From the NCBI GenBank assembly GCA_036268875.1, contig DATATI010000052.1, positions 1 through 59,853 of the forward strand: a DNA stretch of 59,853 nucleotides. The letters are read 5' to 3'. The stretch comes from Polyangia bacterium (GTDB lineage: Bacteria > Myxococcota_A > Polyangia > Fen-1088). Made by a program: the position numbers and the translations under genes. The number at the start of each line of letters is the position of its first letter. Position 1 is the first letter of the stretch. Under the pieces are notes generated by a model that was not told the DNA's origin, ran no database searches, and saw nothing but the letters and a program-made list of their open reading frames with translations. Shown in pieces: positions 7,430 through 15,800 of the stretch.

Positions 7430-8359
7430 ATGGCCGACCATCACCACCACGCGCCGATGGCCGACCATCACCACGGCCACAGTCACGTCGTCGGGCCGCG
7501 GTTCGCCGTCGGCGCCGCCGTCAATTTCGCTTTCGTGTTGGCCGAGATCGCGTTCGGGGTGGCGGCGCACTCTGTCGCCTTGGTCGCCGATGCCGCGCAC
7601 AACTTTGGCGATGTCCTCGGCCTTTTGCTGGCGTGGGGCGCGACGATACTGGCGCGAAAGCTCCCGTCGTCGACGCACACCTACGGTCTGCGAAAGACCA
7701 CCTTGCTGGCGACTCTGGCCAACGCGGTCCTCCTGCTGGTGGCCGTCGGCGGCGTGGTGTGGGAGGCGATACAACGGCTCCAGGATCCCGAGCCTGTTCG
7801 CGCTGGCATCATCATCGTGATCGCCGCCGCCGGCGTGGTGGTGAATGGCGCCTCGGCGCTGCTGTTCATGAAGGATCGCCACGAAGACACGAATGTGAGA
7901 GCGGCCTTCGCCCACCTGGCCGCGGACGCTCTGATCGCCGTGTGCGTGGCGATCGCCGGTGGGCTGGTCTTTTTAACCGGCTGGCAGTGGCTTGACCCGG
8001 TGACCAGCCTGGCAGTGTCGGCGGCGGTCGTTACCATGTCCTGGCGGCTGCTGAAAGATGCCGTGGCGTCGGTCATCGATGCCGTTCCCGACCACGTCGA
8101 TTACCGCGCCGTCCGCGAGTACCTGACCCGGTTGCCAAGCGTCTCGGAGGTGCACGACCTCCACATCTGGCGCCTCAGTTCGACCGAGACCGCGCTCACC
8201 GCTCACCTGGTTGTCCCGTGGTCCGTGTGTGAGCCGACCTTCCTCCAGGACGTCTGTCGGCAACTTCATGACCGCTTCGCGATCGAGCATTCGACCTTGC
8301 AGCTGGACGCCCCCGGCCTTGATCAGCCCTGCGCGCTGGCGCCGGACGACAAGGTCTGA
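7430..8359 (+). CDS. czcD: Cation diffusion facilitator, CzcD-like zinc/cobalt/cadmium exporter
   Basis: A 309-residue inner-membrane transporter that exchanges a cytoplasmic divalent metal for protons. The N-terminus is His-rich (HHHH at 4-7, then HHHGHSH), typical of CzcD. Six membrane helices are visible. The two metal-site pairs are D54/H57...D61 (ADAAHNFGD) and H162/D166 (AHLAADA). The C-terminal cytoplasmic domain has VHDLHIWRLSS, a CDF hallmark. Length is normal. It starts the island on this strand and is followed by a small Cys-rich protein and a CzcCBA set. Zinc is the commonest substrate in the subfamily, but specificity cannot be fixed here. Confidence 0.92.
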   Translation: MADHHHHAPMADHHHGHSHVVGPRFAVGAAVNFAFVLAEIAFGVAAHSVALVADAAHNFGDVLGLLLAWGATILARKLPSSTHTYGLRKTTLLATLANAVLLLVAVGGVVWEAIQRLQDPEPVRAGIIIVIAAAGVVVNGASALLFMKDRHEDTNVRAAFAHLAADALIAVCVAIAGGLVFLTGWQWLDPVTSLAVSAAVVTMSWRLLKDAVASVIDAVPDHVDYRAVREYLTRLPSVSEVHDLHIWRLSSTETALTAHLVVPWSVCEPTFLQDVCRQLHDRFAIEHSTLQLDAPGLDQPCALAPDDKV

Positions 8360-8424
8360 GGGATCCGGCGGCGCCACCGCGACCACCGCTTGTCCCGCTC
8401 CGCGGTGTTCCGGCCGGGTGTTCC

Positions 8425-8880
8425 TTGACAGGTATTTGGGGAGCCCTCATCCTGAATCTTATTCTCGCCCTATCCCACAACCTGCGCGCGCGCCTTCTTG
8501 CAGCGGCCCTGCTGGTGCCACTGCTCGCGCTGGCCACCGCGACCAGCGGCATGGGGCTCCGTTGTCGGCTCACCGGCCAGGTATTGAGCGCCTGCTGCTG
8601 CGACAGCGGCGACGACGTTGCGCCAACGTCCCCGCCCATCGCAACGGTGGCGCAAGCCGATTGTTGCGATCGCGTTGTTCAGGACGCGTCGACCGTGCCG
8701 GCCGAACTGAGCGCCATGCCGACGGCGCCCTCCGACCAGAGCGCGCTTGTCGTTGCCTTTGACGTTACAGCGCTCGATCGCCTGCCTTCCGTCCTCGCGT
8801 CGCGTTCCGAGACCAGCGTCAGCACAGGACCACCGACAGTTCGCTTGCGCCTGGTCGCCAAGAGTTCGTTCCTCATCTGA
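8425..8880 (+). CDS. Small Cys-rich membrane or exported protein of the efflux operon
   Basis: A 151-residue protein with one N-terminal hydrophobic segment (about residues 22-42) followed by Cys clusters CRLTGQVLSACCCD and DCCDR, six Cys in about 45 residues, and then a Thr/Ser/Ala-rich tail. The only in-frame start near the 5' end is TTG at 8425, so the start is uncertain. Similar short proteins with CCC and CC motifs occur beside Czc-type operons in related bacteria, to my recollection, but without an assigned function. It lies between czcD and the outer-membrane czcC, about 100 bases from the latter. A periplasmic metal-binding role is inferred. Confidence 0.6.
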   Translation: MTGIWGALILNLILALSHNLRARLLAAALLVPLLALATATSGMGLRCRLTGQVLSACCCDSGDDVAPTSPPIATVAQADCCDRVVQDASTVPAELSAMPTAPSDQSALVVAFDVTALDRLPSVLASRSETSVSTGPPTVRLRLVAKSSFLI

Positions 8881-8980
8881 GGCGTCGCGTTCGATCCGGG
8901 GGTGCGTGAGCGCGCCTTCCTTGGTGGACCGATCGTTGGCTTGCGCGCTGTAACAGCGGCGCACTTGTGAGGAGCGTCCG

Positions 8981-10351
8981 ATGCGAGAAGAGAGATCCGG
9001 CACGAGATTGAATTGGGCGATGGGCTTCGCCGTCGTGGCGACCGCGGCGTGGGCTTTCCCGGCGCGCGCCGCGCCCGCTGACTCCCAGGTCGAGACGCCC
9101 ATCGACCGTGCGCTGGCCACCGAAGCCAGGCTGCCGACGATTCTACGTGTGATCGGCGAGCGAAGTCCCGACCTGCGCGAGGCGACCGAGCGCGTGCGCG
9201 CCGCCGAGGCGCGGAGCGGTGCAGCGGCGCGCCTGCCGGATCCCGAGCTCAAGGGCGAGCTGCGGGGCGTGCCGCTCGCTCATCCGGTGAGCTTCGATCA
9301 GGCGAACACGATCATGCTCGGGCTGCGCCAGTCGTTCCCCGCCTGGGGCAGTCTGGACGCCCGCGAGCGCGCCGCCCGCGAGGACGCCGCCATTGCCGGG
9401 GATACGGCGGAGGCGCGCCGACAGGAGGTCACGGCGCAAGCCCGTCGTGCGTTCGCCGCCTATGCCAGCGCCGACCGCGCATACCGCATTCACCTCGAGC
9501 ACGTGGGGCTGACGTCCCGGGTGGCTGAGATCGCCCGTTCGCTGTACCAGGTCGGGCACGGGTCGCAACAGGATCTGCTGCGTGCCCAGGCAGAGCTGTC
9601 GCGCCTGCACGTGGACGTCGCAGGGATCGAGCAGCAGCGCCGTTCGGCGCAGGCATTACTGAACGCCCTGATGGACCGCGATCCCGACGCCGCGCTGGGC
9701 CCCCCGCCCGAGATGTCTTCGCCCGAGGTCTTCGCCTCGGCCGAGGATACCGCCGCCGCCGACCAGAGCCTCGACCAGCGGCGGCCCGAGCTCAAGGCGG
9801 CCGCCCGCGCCGTGAAGCGCAGCGAAGCCGCGCTGGATGTGGCGAAGCGCGAGGCAAACCTGCCGTCATTGATGGTCGGCGCCGACTACTGGTACATGCC
9901 GACCCAACCCGTTCATCACGCCTACGGGGCGATGGTTTCGATGAGCCTCCCCTGGCTGAACCTGCGACACCGCGACGAAGTGAAGGCCGCCGAGCGCGCC
10001 AGCGCCGCCGAGAGAAGCGCCTTGCGGGCCCAGCAGGCAGCGGCGCGCTTCCAGCTTCGCGATGCCGATGCCAAGCTGCGGGCCGCCCGCGAGACTCTCG
10101 CGCTTATTCACAATCAGGTGCTGGCCGACGCGCGACGGAGCTTCGAATCGGCGCAGGCCCTGTTTCAAAGCGGCCACGGAGACGTGACGCCGGTTCTCGA
10201 CGGGGCTCGAAACTACCTGCAGGTCCGGATGGACGAGGTGCGGGCGATGGCCGAGCTGGAGTCGAGCCAAGCGGATTACGCGCGGGCTGCTGGCTTGCCC
10301 GTCGTGGGGATGACGAACGGCACCGACCGGCAGGAGGATCAACGACAATGA
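8981..10351 (+). CDS. czcC: Outer-membrane efflux channel, CzcC/CusC (TolC) family
   Basis: A 456-residue protein with ATG at 8981 behind GTGAGGAG. Residues 1-32 are a signal peptide ending in ARAA. Two OEP repeats follow, rich in long amphipathic helices (for example ELSRLHVDVAGIEQQRRSAQALL), with the short beta segments expected for the trimeric channel (YWYMPTQPVHHAYGAMVSM). It would carry metal ions across the outer membrane together with the next two products. Its TGA overlaps the next ATG (ATGA at 10348-10351), showing translational coupling. Confidence 0.9.
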   Translation: MREERSGTRLNWAMGFAVVATAAWAFPARAAPADSQVETPIDRALATEARLPTILRVIGERSPDLREATERVRAAEARSGAAARLPDPELKGELRGVPLAHPVSFDQANTIMLGLRQSFPAWGSLDARERAAREDAAIAGDTAEARRQEVTAQARRAFAAYASADRAYRIHLEHVGLTSRVAEIARSLYQVGHGSQQDLLRAQAELSRLHVDVAGIEQQRRSAQALLNALMDRDPDAALGPPPEMSSPEVFASAEDTAAADQSLDQRRPELKAAARAVKRSEAALDVAKREANLPSLMVGADYWYMPTQPVHHAYGAMVSMSLPWLNLRHRDEVKAAERASAAERSALRAQQAAARFQLRDADAKLRAARETLALIHNQVLADARRSFESAQALFQSGHGDVTPVLDGARNYLQVRMDEVRAMAELESSQADYARAAGLPVVGMTNGTDRQEDQRQ

Positions 10352-11946
10352 CTAGCCCAAAAACTGAGAACGGGCATGACGAGCGGCCGAACGCCGAGGA
10401 GCGCATTCCACCCGGAGTCGGCACCATGTCAGTGGTTCGGTGGGGCCTCGTCCTGGTGATGGGATTGATTGCTCTGCTCTCCATCGCCTACGCGACCGGA
10501 GCGTTGGCGAAGGTGTCGTTCGGCGGCACGCACGCCGCACAAAAAAGTCTCTACTACTGTCCGATGCACCCGTCGGTCGTGCAGGACCATCCCGGCGAAT
10601 GTCCGATCTGCAGCATGACGCTGGTGCCGAAGCCTGAGGGTGGGTCCGACAAGAAGATGAAGCCGGCGACAACCAGGGCAGGAAGCCAGGCTCCAGCGGC
10701 TGAGGCCAAACCGGTGCCCGGTCTCGCGGATTTGGAGCTGCCGGCTGATCGCATCCAACTCATCGGAATGCGGACAGCCAAGGTCGAACGCGCCGCACTC
10801 GGTGATTCTTTGCGCGCCGTCGGTGTCATCGCGGCGAACGAACGGGGTCTTTCCGAGATCTCGGTGCGGTTTTCAGGATGGGTGCAGCAGCTCATGGTGT
10901 CCGAGACCGGTCAGCGGGTCCGGCGGGGCGAGGTGCTGGCCAACGTTTACAGCCCCGAAGTGCTGCGCGCGGAGCAGGAGTACTTGACCGCTCGGGGGTG
11001 GGACACGAAGGCTGGCGCGACCGGGGATTCCGTCGCTGTCGGGCACCACGGCGATTCCAGCCTTGGCGCGAGCATGCAAGGCGGACTGGCGGCGGACGCC
11101 CGCCATCGCCTGGAGCTGCTCGGTATTGCCGCCACCGAGATCGAGGCAATGGCGTCGCGAGGCAAGGCCAGCGACAGCGTGCCGATCCGCTCGCCCTCCG
11201 ACGGATACGTCACGGCCCGGAACGTCGTCCCGGGCGCGGCGATCCAGGCCGGCGCGCCGCTGTTCGAGGTGGCGGACCTTTCGAAGGTTTGGTTCTTGGC
11301 TGACGTATTTGAGCAGGATGCCGCGCGCATCCGCATCGGACAAAAAGCAGTCCTCGAACTGGCCGCGTATGCCAACGAACATTTCAACGGCCGCGTCCAG
11401 TTCATCTCTCCGACGCTCAACACCGCAACGCGAACGCTGCGCGTGCGTCTCGAATTCGCGAACAAGACGGGAGCAGGCGGCGTGAAGCTGCGGCCGGGCA
11501 TGTACGGGACCGTCGCCCTGGAGCTGCCGTCGGCCTCAGGGCTGGTGATCCCCTCCGAAGCCCTCGTCGACACCGGCGAGAACCAGTACGTCTTCGTCGC
11601 CAAGGCCGAGGGACATTTCGAGCCGCGCTTGGTGCAGGTCGGCGCCCGCGCTGGTGAAAAGGTGCAGGTCGCCAGTGGCGTCGCCGAAGGCGAGACGGTC
11701 GTGACGACCGGAAACTTCCTGCTCGATTCTGAGAGCCGCCTCCGCGCCGCCATCGACGGAGAGAGGGCTGCGCCGGCGGCGGCCTCTGGCGGTGGCGCTG
11801 GCGAAGGTCCCAACTGCGCGAACGACTTCGACGCCACGCGCTTCCCCGACAAGGCTCGAGCCTGCCGAGCCTGCGAGCGCCAGCATCGCGGCATGGGCTC
11901 GATGGAACAAGACTGCAAGGCCGCCATCGAAAAGCCCTGGAAGTAA
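10348..11946 (+). CDS. czcB: Membrane-fusion protein CzcB/CusB with N-terminal heavy-metal-binding domain
   Basis: A 532-residue periplasmic adaptor. Residues 31-50 are a membrane anchor. Residues 69-95 carry a heavy-metal-binding domain (YYCPMHP, then CPICSMTL), found in CusB-type proteins and P-type ATPases for copper or silver. Lipoyl/barrel-sandwich and beta-barrel regions follow (SGWVQQLMV, RSPSDGYV, DVFEQDAARIRIGQ). The last 45 residues are an unusual tail with four Cys and several Met (CRACERQHRGMGSMEQDC), not part of the usual adaptor. The metal-binding head suggests a monovalent copper/silver system, although CzcB versions with it exist. It starts in an ATGA overlap with czcC and ends 12 bases before czcA. 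Confidence 0.9.
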   Translation: MTSPKTENGHDERPNAEERIPPGVGTMSVVRWGLVLVMGLIALLSIAYATGALAKVSFGGTHAAQKSLYYCPMHPSVVQDHPGECPICSMTLVPKPEGGSDKKMKPATTRAGSQAPAAEAKPVPGLADLELPADRIQLIGMRTAKVERAALGDSLRAVGVIAANERGLSEISVRFSGWVQQLMVSETGQRVRRGEVLANVYSPEVLRAEQEYLTARGWDTKAGATGDSVAVGHHGDSSLGASMQGGLAADARHRLELLGIAATEIEAMASRGKASDSVPIRSPSDGYVTARNVVPGAAIQAGAPLFEVADLSKVWFLADVFEQDAARIRIGQKAVLELAAYANEHFNGRVQFISPTLNTATRTLRVRLEFANKTGAGGVKLRPGMYGTVALELPSASGLVIPSEALVDTGENQYVFVAKAEGHFEPRLVQVGARAGEKVQVASGVAEGETVVTTGNFLLDSESRLRAAIDGERAAPAAASGGGAGEGPNCANDFDATRFPDKARACRACERQHRGMGSMEQDCKAAIEKPWK

Positions 11947-11958
11947 CGGGAGAACGTC

Positions 11959-14900
11959 ATGGTCGAGCGAATCATCGAATTCTGTGCGCGCAATCGGGCT
12001 CTGGTGCTCATCGCCGTCGCGTTCGCCGTCGTCGGATCGACGGTGGCCATGCGCCACGCAAAGCTGGACGCCATTCCCGATCTCTCCGATCCCCAGGTCA
12101 TCGTCTTCTCCGAGTGGATGGGGCGCAGCCCGACCCTGGTCGAGGATCAGGTCACCTACCCCATCGTCTCGAAACTGATCGGCACCCCGCACGTCACCGA
12201 CGTGCGCGGCTTCTCGATGTTCGGGATGTCGTTTTGCTACGTCATCTTCGAGGAGGGAACGGACATTTACTGGGCGCGCAGCCGCGTCCTCGAGTACCTG
12301 AACGGCCTGCGGGGAACGCTTCCCGAAGGCGTCGCGCCCAACCTCGGTCCAGACGCGACCGGGATCGGCTGGGTGTTCCAGTACGCCCTGGTCGACAAGA
12401 GCGGCAAGCACGGTCTCGACGACCTGCGAACGTTCCAGGACTTCACGCTCCGCTACGCCTTGGGCAGCGTGCCGGGCGTCGCGGAGGTGGCCAGCGTCGG
12501 TGGCTACCAGAAGCAGTATCAGGTCACCGTCGATCCGAATCGCCTGCGCGCGTTCGGCGTCTCGCTGAAAGAAGTCACCGAGGCGATCCGCCAATCCAAC
12601 AACGACGTGGGTGGCCGCATTCTGGAGATGTCGGGCCGCGAATACTACGTTCGGGGTCGCGGCTACATCACCAGCTTGTCGGCCATCGAGAACGTGACCG
12701 TCCGATCCAGCGGGCCTGCCGGCACTCCGATCTTGGTGAAAGACATCGGCAGCGTTCGATTCGGTCCGGACATCCGGCGCGGGCTGCTCGAATGGAACGG
12801 CGAAGGCGAAGCCGTCGGCGGCATCGTGGTCATGCGCTATGGCGAGAACGCCCTGGATGTCATTGAGCGGGTGAAGAAGAAGATCGCCGACCTCAAACCC
12901 AGCCTGCCCGAAGGCGTCGAGGTGGCGATCGCCTACGACCGCTCGGGGCTGATCGAACGGGCGATCGATACCCTCAAGCACGCCCTCATCGAAGAAGGGA
13001 TCACCGTGAGCCTGGTGATCATCTTGTTCCTGCTGCACTTCCGCAGCTCGCTGCTCCCCATCCTCTCGCTGCCGATCAGCGTCGCGCTGTCGTTCATCCC
13101 GATGGTGCTGCTGGACATCCCGTCGACGATCATGAGCCTGGGCGGGATCGCCATCGCCATCGGCGCCACCGTCGACGCCGAGATCGTGATGATCGAGGCT
13201 GCCCACAAGAAATTGGAACACGCCGGCCCGGGCGCCGACCGCCACAGGCTGCTGGCCGAAGCGGCCAAGGAGGTGACGCCGGCGATCTTCTTCTCGCTGC
13301 TGATCATCGCGGTCGCCTTCCTGCCGGTGTTCACGCTGACCGGCCAGGCCGGACGATTGTTCAAGCCGCTCGCCTACACCAAGACGTTCGTCATGTTGAT
13401 CTCGGCGGTCCTGTCGATCACCTTCGCGCCCGCGCTGCGCGATCTTCTGATTCGCGGCAAGATCAGGCCCGAGCACAAGCACCCGGTATCGCGGTTCCTG
13501 ATCCGGGTCTACGAACCGTTCGTCTACATCGCCCTGCGCCGCCCAAAGTCGACCATCGCCATCGGCCTGTTCGCGCTGGCCTCCGCGGTGCCGCTGGGCA
13601 TGAAGCTCGGCCACGAGTTCATGCCCCCGTTGAACGAGGGCGATCTGCTGTACATGCCGATCACCTTCCCGAACATCTCGATCGAAGAAGCCAAGAACCA
13701 GCTTCAGCATCAGGACCGAATTCTGAAGACGTTTCCCGAGGTCGAGACGGTGTTCGGAAAAGTCGGACGCTCCGAGACCCCGACCGACCCGGCGCCCATC
13801 ACGATGGTGGAGACGACCGTCCGTCTGCGCCCGCAAGAGCAGTGGCGTAAGACGTTTCACGCGCGCTGGTACTCGTCGTGGGCGCCGCCGTGGCTGAAAC
13901 CGCTGTTCCATCCGCTGTGGCCAGAAGAGCGGCGCCTCACCTGGGAGGAGCTCACCACTGAGATGAACAAGAAGATGCAGTTCCCCGGATGGACCAACGC
14001 CTGGACGATGCCGATCAAGACCCGCGTCGACATGTTGACCACGGGCGTGCGCACGCCGATCGGGATCAAGGTGTTCGGCACCGATCTCGAAGAGGTGGAG
14101 AAGATCGGAACCACGCTGGAGCACGTGATCGCGCCGATCAAGGGCACGCGCAGCGTCCTTTACGAACGCAGCCTGGGCGGCCTCTATGTGGACATCATCC
14201 CGAAGCCCGAGAAGCTGGGGCGGTATGGCCTGCGCGTCGCCGATGTCGAGCGGGTGATCGAGAGCGCCATCGGTGGCACGCCGATCGGAACCACCATCGA
14301 GGGACGCAATCGCTTCACCATCAACGTGCGTTATCCGCGCGACCTGCGCGGAGATCTGGAATCCTTGCGACGAGTCCTGGTCCCGATCGGGCCGGGTGGC
14401 TCCTCGATGCCGGCCAACAGCAGCGGCAGCGGCAACGGCATGAGTGGCGGCACGGGAACGCAAGGCTCGTTGTGGCCACCACTCGGGAGCACCGGCATCG
14501 TGCTTGCCCAGAACATGGACAACATGGCAGGTGGCGGCGCGTCCCCGGGCGGAGGCGGGCCGCCGCGCTTGTCGCTCCCGTCGGGCCGGACGTCCATGTC
14601 CGACGCCTCGGGCGGAGGCATGGCCGTGGGCGGAGGCAGCAACATGACCGGCGCGGCGGGAATGGCCGGCGGTCCGATGCTCGGCGGAGGGACGCCAGGC
14701 CCTGGTTCTCCAGAGGTTGGGGGGCAATCTTTCATCCCCCTCGGCGAGGTCGCCGACATCCGCATCGCCGGTGGGCCGCCGATGGTGCGGGACGAAGCCG
14801 GCTTGTTGGTAGGCTACGTCTACGTTGACATCGACCAGGGCCAGCGCGACATCGGCGGCTACGTGAACGAGGCCAAGGAGGTCGTGGCCGGCGCATTGGC

Positions 14901-15750
14901 CGACGGCACGTTGAAGCTGCCCGCCGGCACCTACCTCAAATGGACGGGGCAATACGAGCAGCTGCAAGAGATGGCGGCGCGCATGAAACTGGTCGTGCCG
15001 CTCACGCTGCTCATCATCGTGATGCTGCTTTTTCTGCAGTTTCGGAACGTGATCGAGGTGCTGATCATCTTGCTGTCCATCCCCTTCGCGCTGGTGGGCA
15101 GCGTCTGGTTGATGTGGCTGCTCGATTACCGCGTGTCGACGCCGGTCTGGGTGGGGATCATCGCGTTGGTCGGCCTGGCCGCCCAGACCGGCATCATCAT
15201 GATCGTCTACATCGACAACGCCTTTCACAAACGTCAGGCGGAAGGACGCATCAACAACCTGAAGGACATCATCGCCGCGCACATGGAAGGCACCGTCCAA
15301 CGGGTTCGCCCGAAGTTGATGACGGTCTCGACGATGTTGATCGGCCTCGTTCCGTTGCTGTGGGCCACCAGTTCAGGCTCGGACGTGATGAAGCGGATCG
15401 CGGCGCCCATGGTCGGTGGTCTGCTGACCTCGGCTTTTCTGACGCTGGAGATCATCCCGGTGGTGGTCACCTACTGGCGGCAAGAGCAGCTCTTGTGGCA
15501 GCGATTGGCCGCGCTCGGGCCCGGGCAGCTGCGCAGCTTGAATCGATCGGCGGCGGCGATCGCCGTCGGCGTGGGGCTGGCGGCGTCGACGGCCGTCGCG
15601 CGGATCTACGTCACGATGCCACCCGGCCTGTTCGTGCTGGGACAGCTGGTGGCCGCCGCTGTGTTCCTGGCCGGCGTCGCGGTCTATCTGTTTCGCCGCC
15701 CGGACGCGTACGCGGTGGTGTGGCCTGTGATCGAAGAGAGCCGCCCATGA
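11959..15750 (+). CDS. czcA: RND heavy-metal efflux pump CzcA/CusA with large insert
   Basis: A 1263-residue inner-membrane proton antiporter; the family is usually about 1040. The canonical proton-relay TM4 segment is present (GGIAIAIGATVDAEIVMIE, D406), as are the LPEGV, ARSRVLEYL and MVRDEAGLLVGYVYVDI blocks. Two additions explain the length. An approximately 110-residue Gly/Ser/Met/Pro-rich insert lies at about 812-922, between VLVPIGPG and FIPLGEVADI in the periplasmic region. A C-terminal extension of about 85 residues with two extra hydrophobic helices follows the last normal helix. The Met of the VDMLTTGV segment, which I believe matches CusA M623, is kept. It is the third gene of the operon, and its stop overlaps an ATG. 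Confidence 0.92.
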   Translation: MVERIIEFCARNRALVLIAVAFAVVGSTVAMRHAKLDAIPDLSDPQVIVFSEWMGRSPTLVEDQVTYPIVSKLIGTPHVTDVRGFSMFGMSFCYVIFEEGTDIYWARSRVLEYLNGLRGTLPEGVAPNLGPDATGIGWVFQYALVDKSGKHGLDDLRTFQDFTLRYALGSVPGVAEVASVGGYQKQYQVTVDPNRLRAFGVSLKEVTEAIRQSNNDVGGRILEMSGREYYVRGRGYITSLSAIENVTVRSSGPAGTPILVKDIGSVRFGPDIRRGLLEWNGEGEAVGGIVVMRYGENALDVIERVKKKIADLKPSLPEGVEVAIAYDRSGLIERAIDTLKHALIEEGITVSLVIILFLLHFRSSLLPILSLPISVALSFIPMVLLDIPSTIMSLGGIAIAIGATVDAEIVMIEAAHKKLEHAGPGADRHRLLAEAAKEVTPAIFFSLLIIAVAFLPVFTLTGQAGRLFKPLAYTKTFVMLISAVLSITFAPALRDLLIRGKIRPEHKHPVSRFLIRVYEPFVYIALRRPKSTIAIGLFALASAVPLGMKLGHEFMPPLNEGDLLYMPITFPNISIEEAKNQLQHQDRILKTFPEVETVFGKVGRSETPTDPAPITMVETTVRLRPQEQWRKTFHARWYSSWAPPWLKPLFHPLWPEERRLTWEELTTEMNKKMQFPGWTNAWTMPIKTRVDMLTTGVRTPIGIKVFGTDLEEVEKIGTTLEHVIAPIKGTRSVLYERSLGGLYVDIIPKPEKLGRYGLRVADVERVIESAIGGTPIGTTIEGRNRFTINVRYPRDLRGDLESLRRVLVPIGPGGSSMPANSSGSGNGMSGGTGTQGSLWPPLGSTGIVLAQNMDNMAGGGASPGGGGPPRLSLPSGRTSMSDASGGGMAVGGGSNMTGAAGMAGGPMLGGGTPGPGSPEVGGQSFIPLGEVADIRIAGGPPMVRDEAGLLVGYVYVDIDQGQRDIGGYVNEAKEVVAGALADGTLKLPAGTYLKWTGQYEQLQEMAARMKLVVPLTLLIIVMLLFLQFRNVIEVLIILLSIPFALVGSVWLMWLLDYRVSTPVWVGIIALVGLAAQTGIIMIVYIDNAFHKRQAEGRINNLKDIIAAHMEGTVQRVRPKLMTVSTMLIGLVPLLWATSSGSDVMKRIAAPMVGGLLTSAFLTLEIIPVVVTYWRQEQLLWQRLAALGPGQLRSLNRSAAAIAVGVGLAASTAVARIYVTMPPGLFVLGQLVAAAVFLAGVAVYLFRRPDAYAVVWPVIEESRP

Positions 15751-15800
15751 AGCAATCGTCACGGGCGTCTTCCGCCATTTGCCGATATCATCGTCGTGGG

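Noticed and set aside
11536-15300. A 1254-codon open frame on the minus strand opposite czcA
   Set aside because: It mirrors a clear RND pump. High GC codon use leaves long antisense frames, and the product is His/Arg/Asp-rich without any domain.
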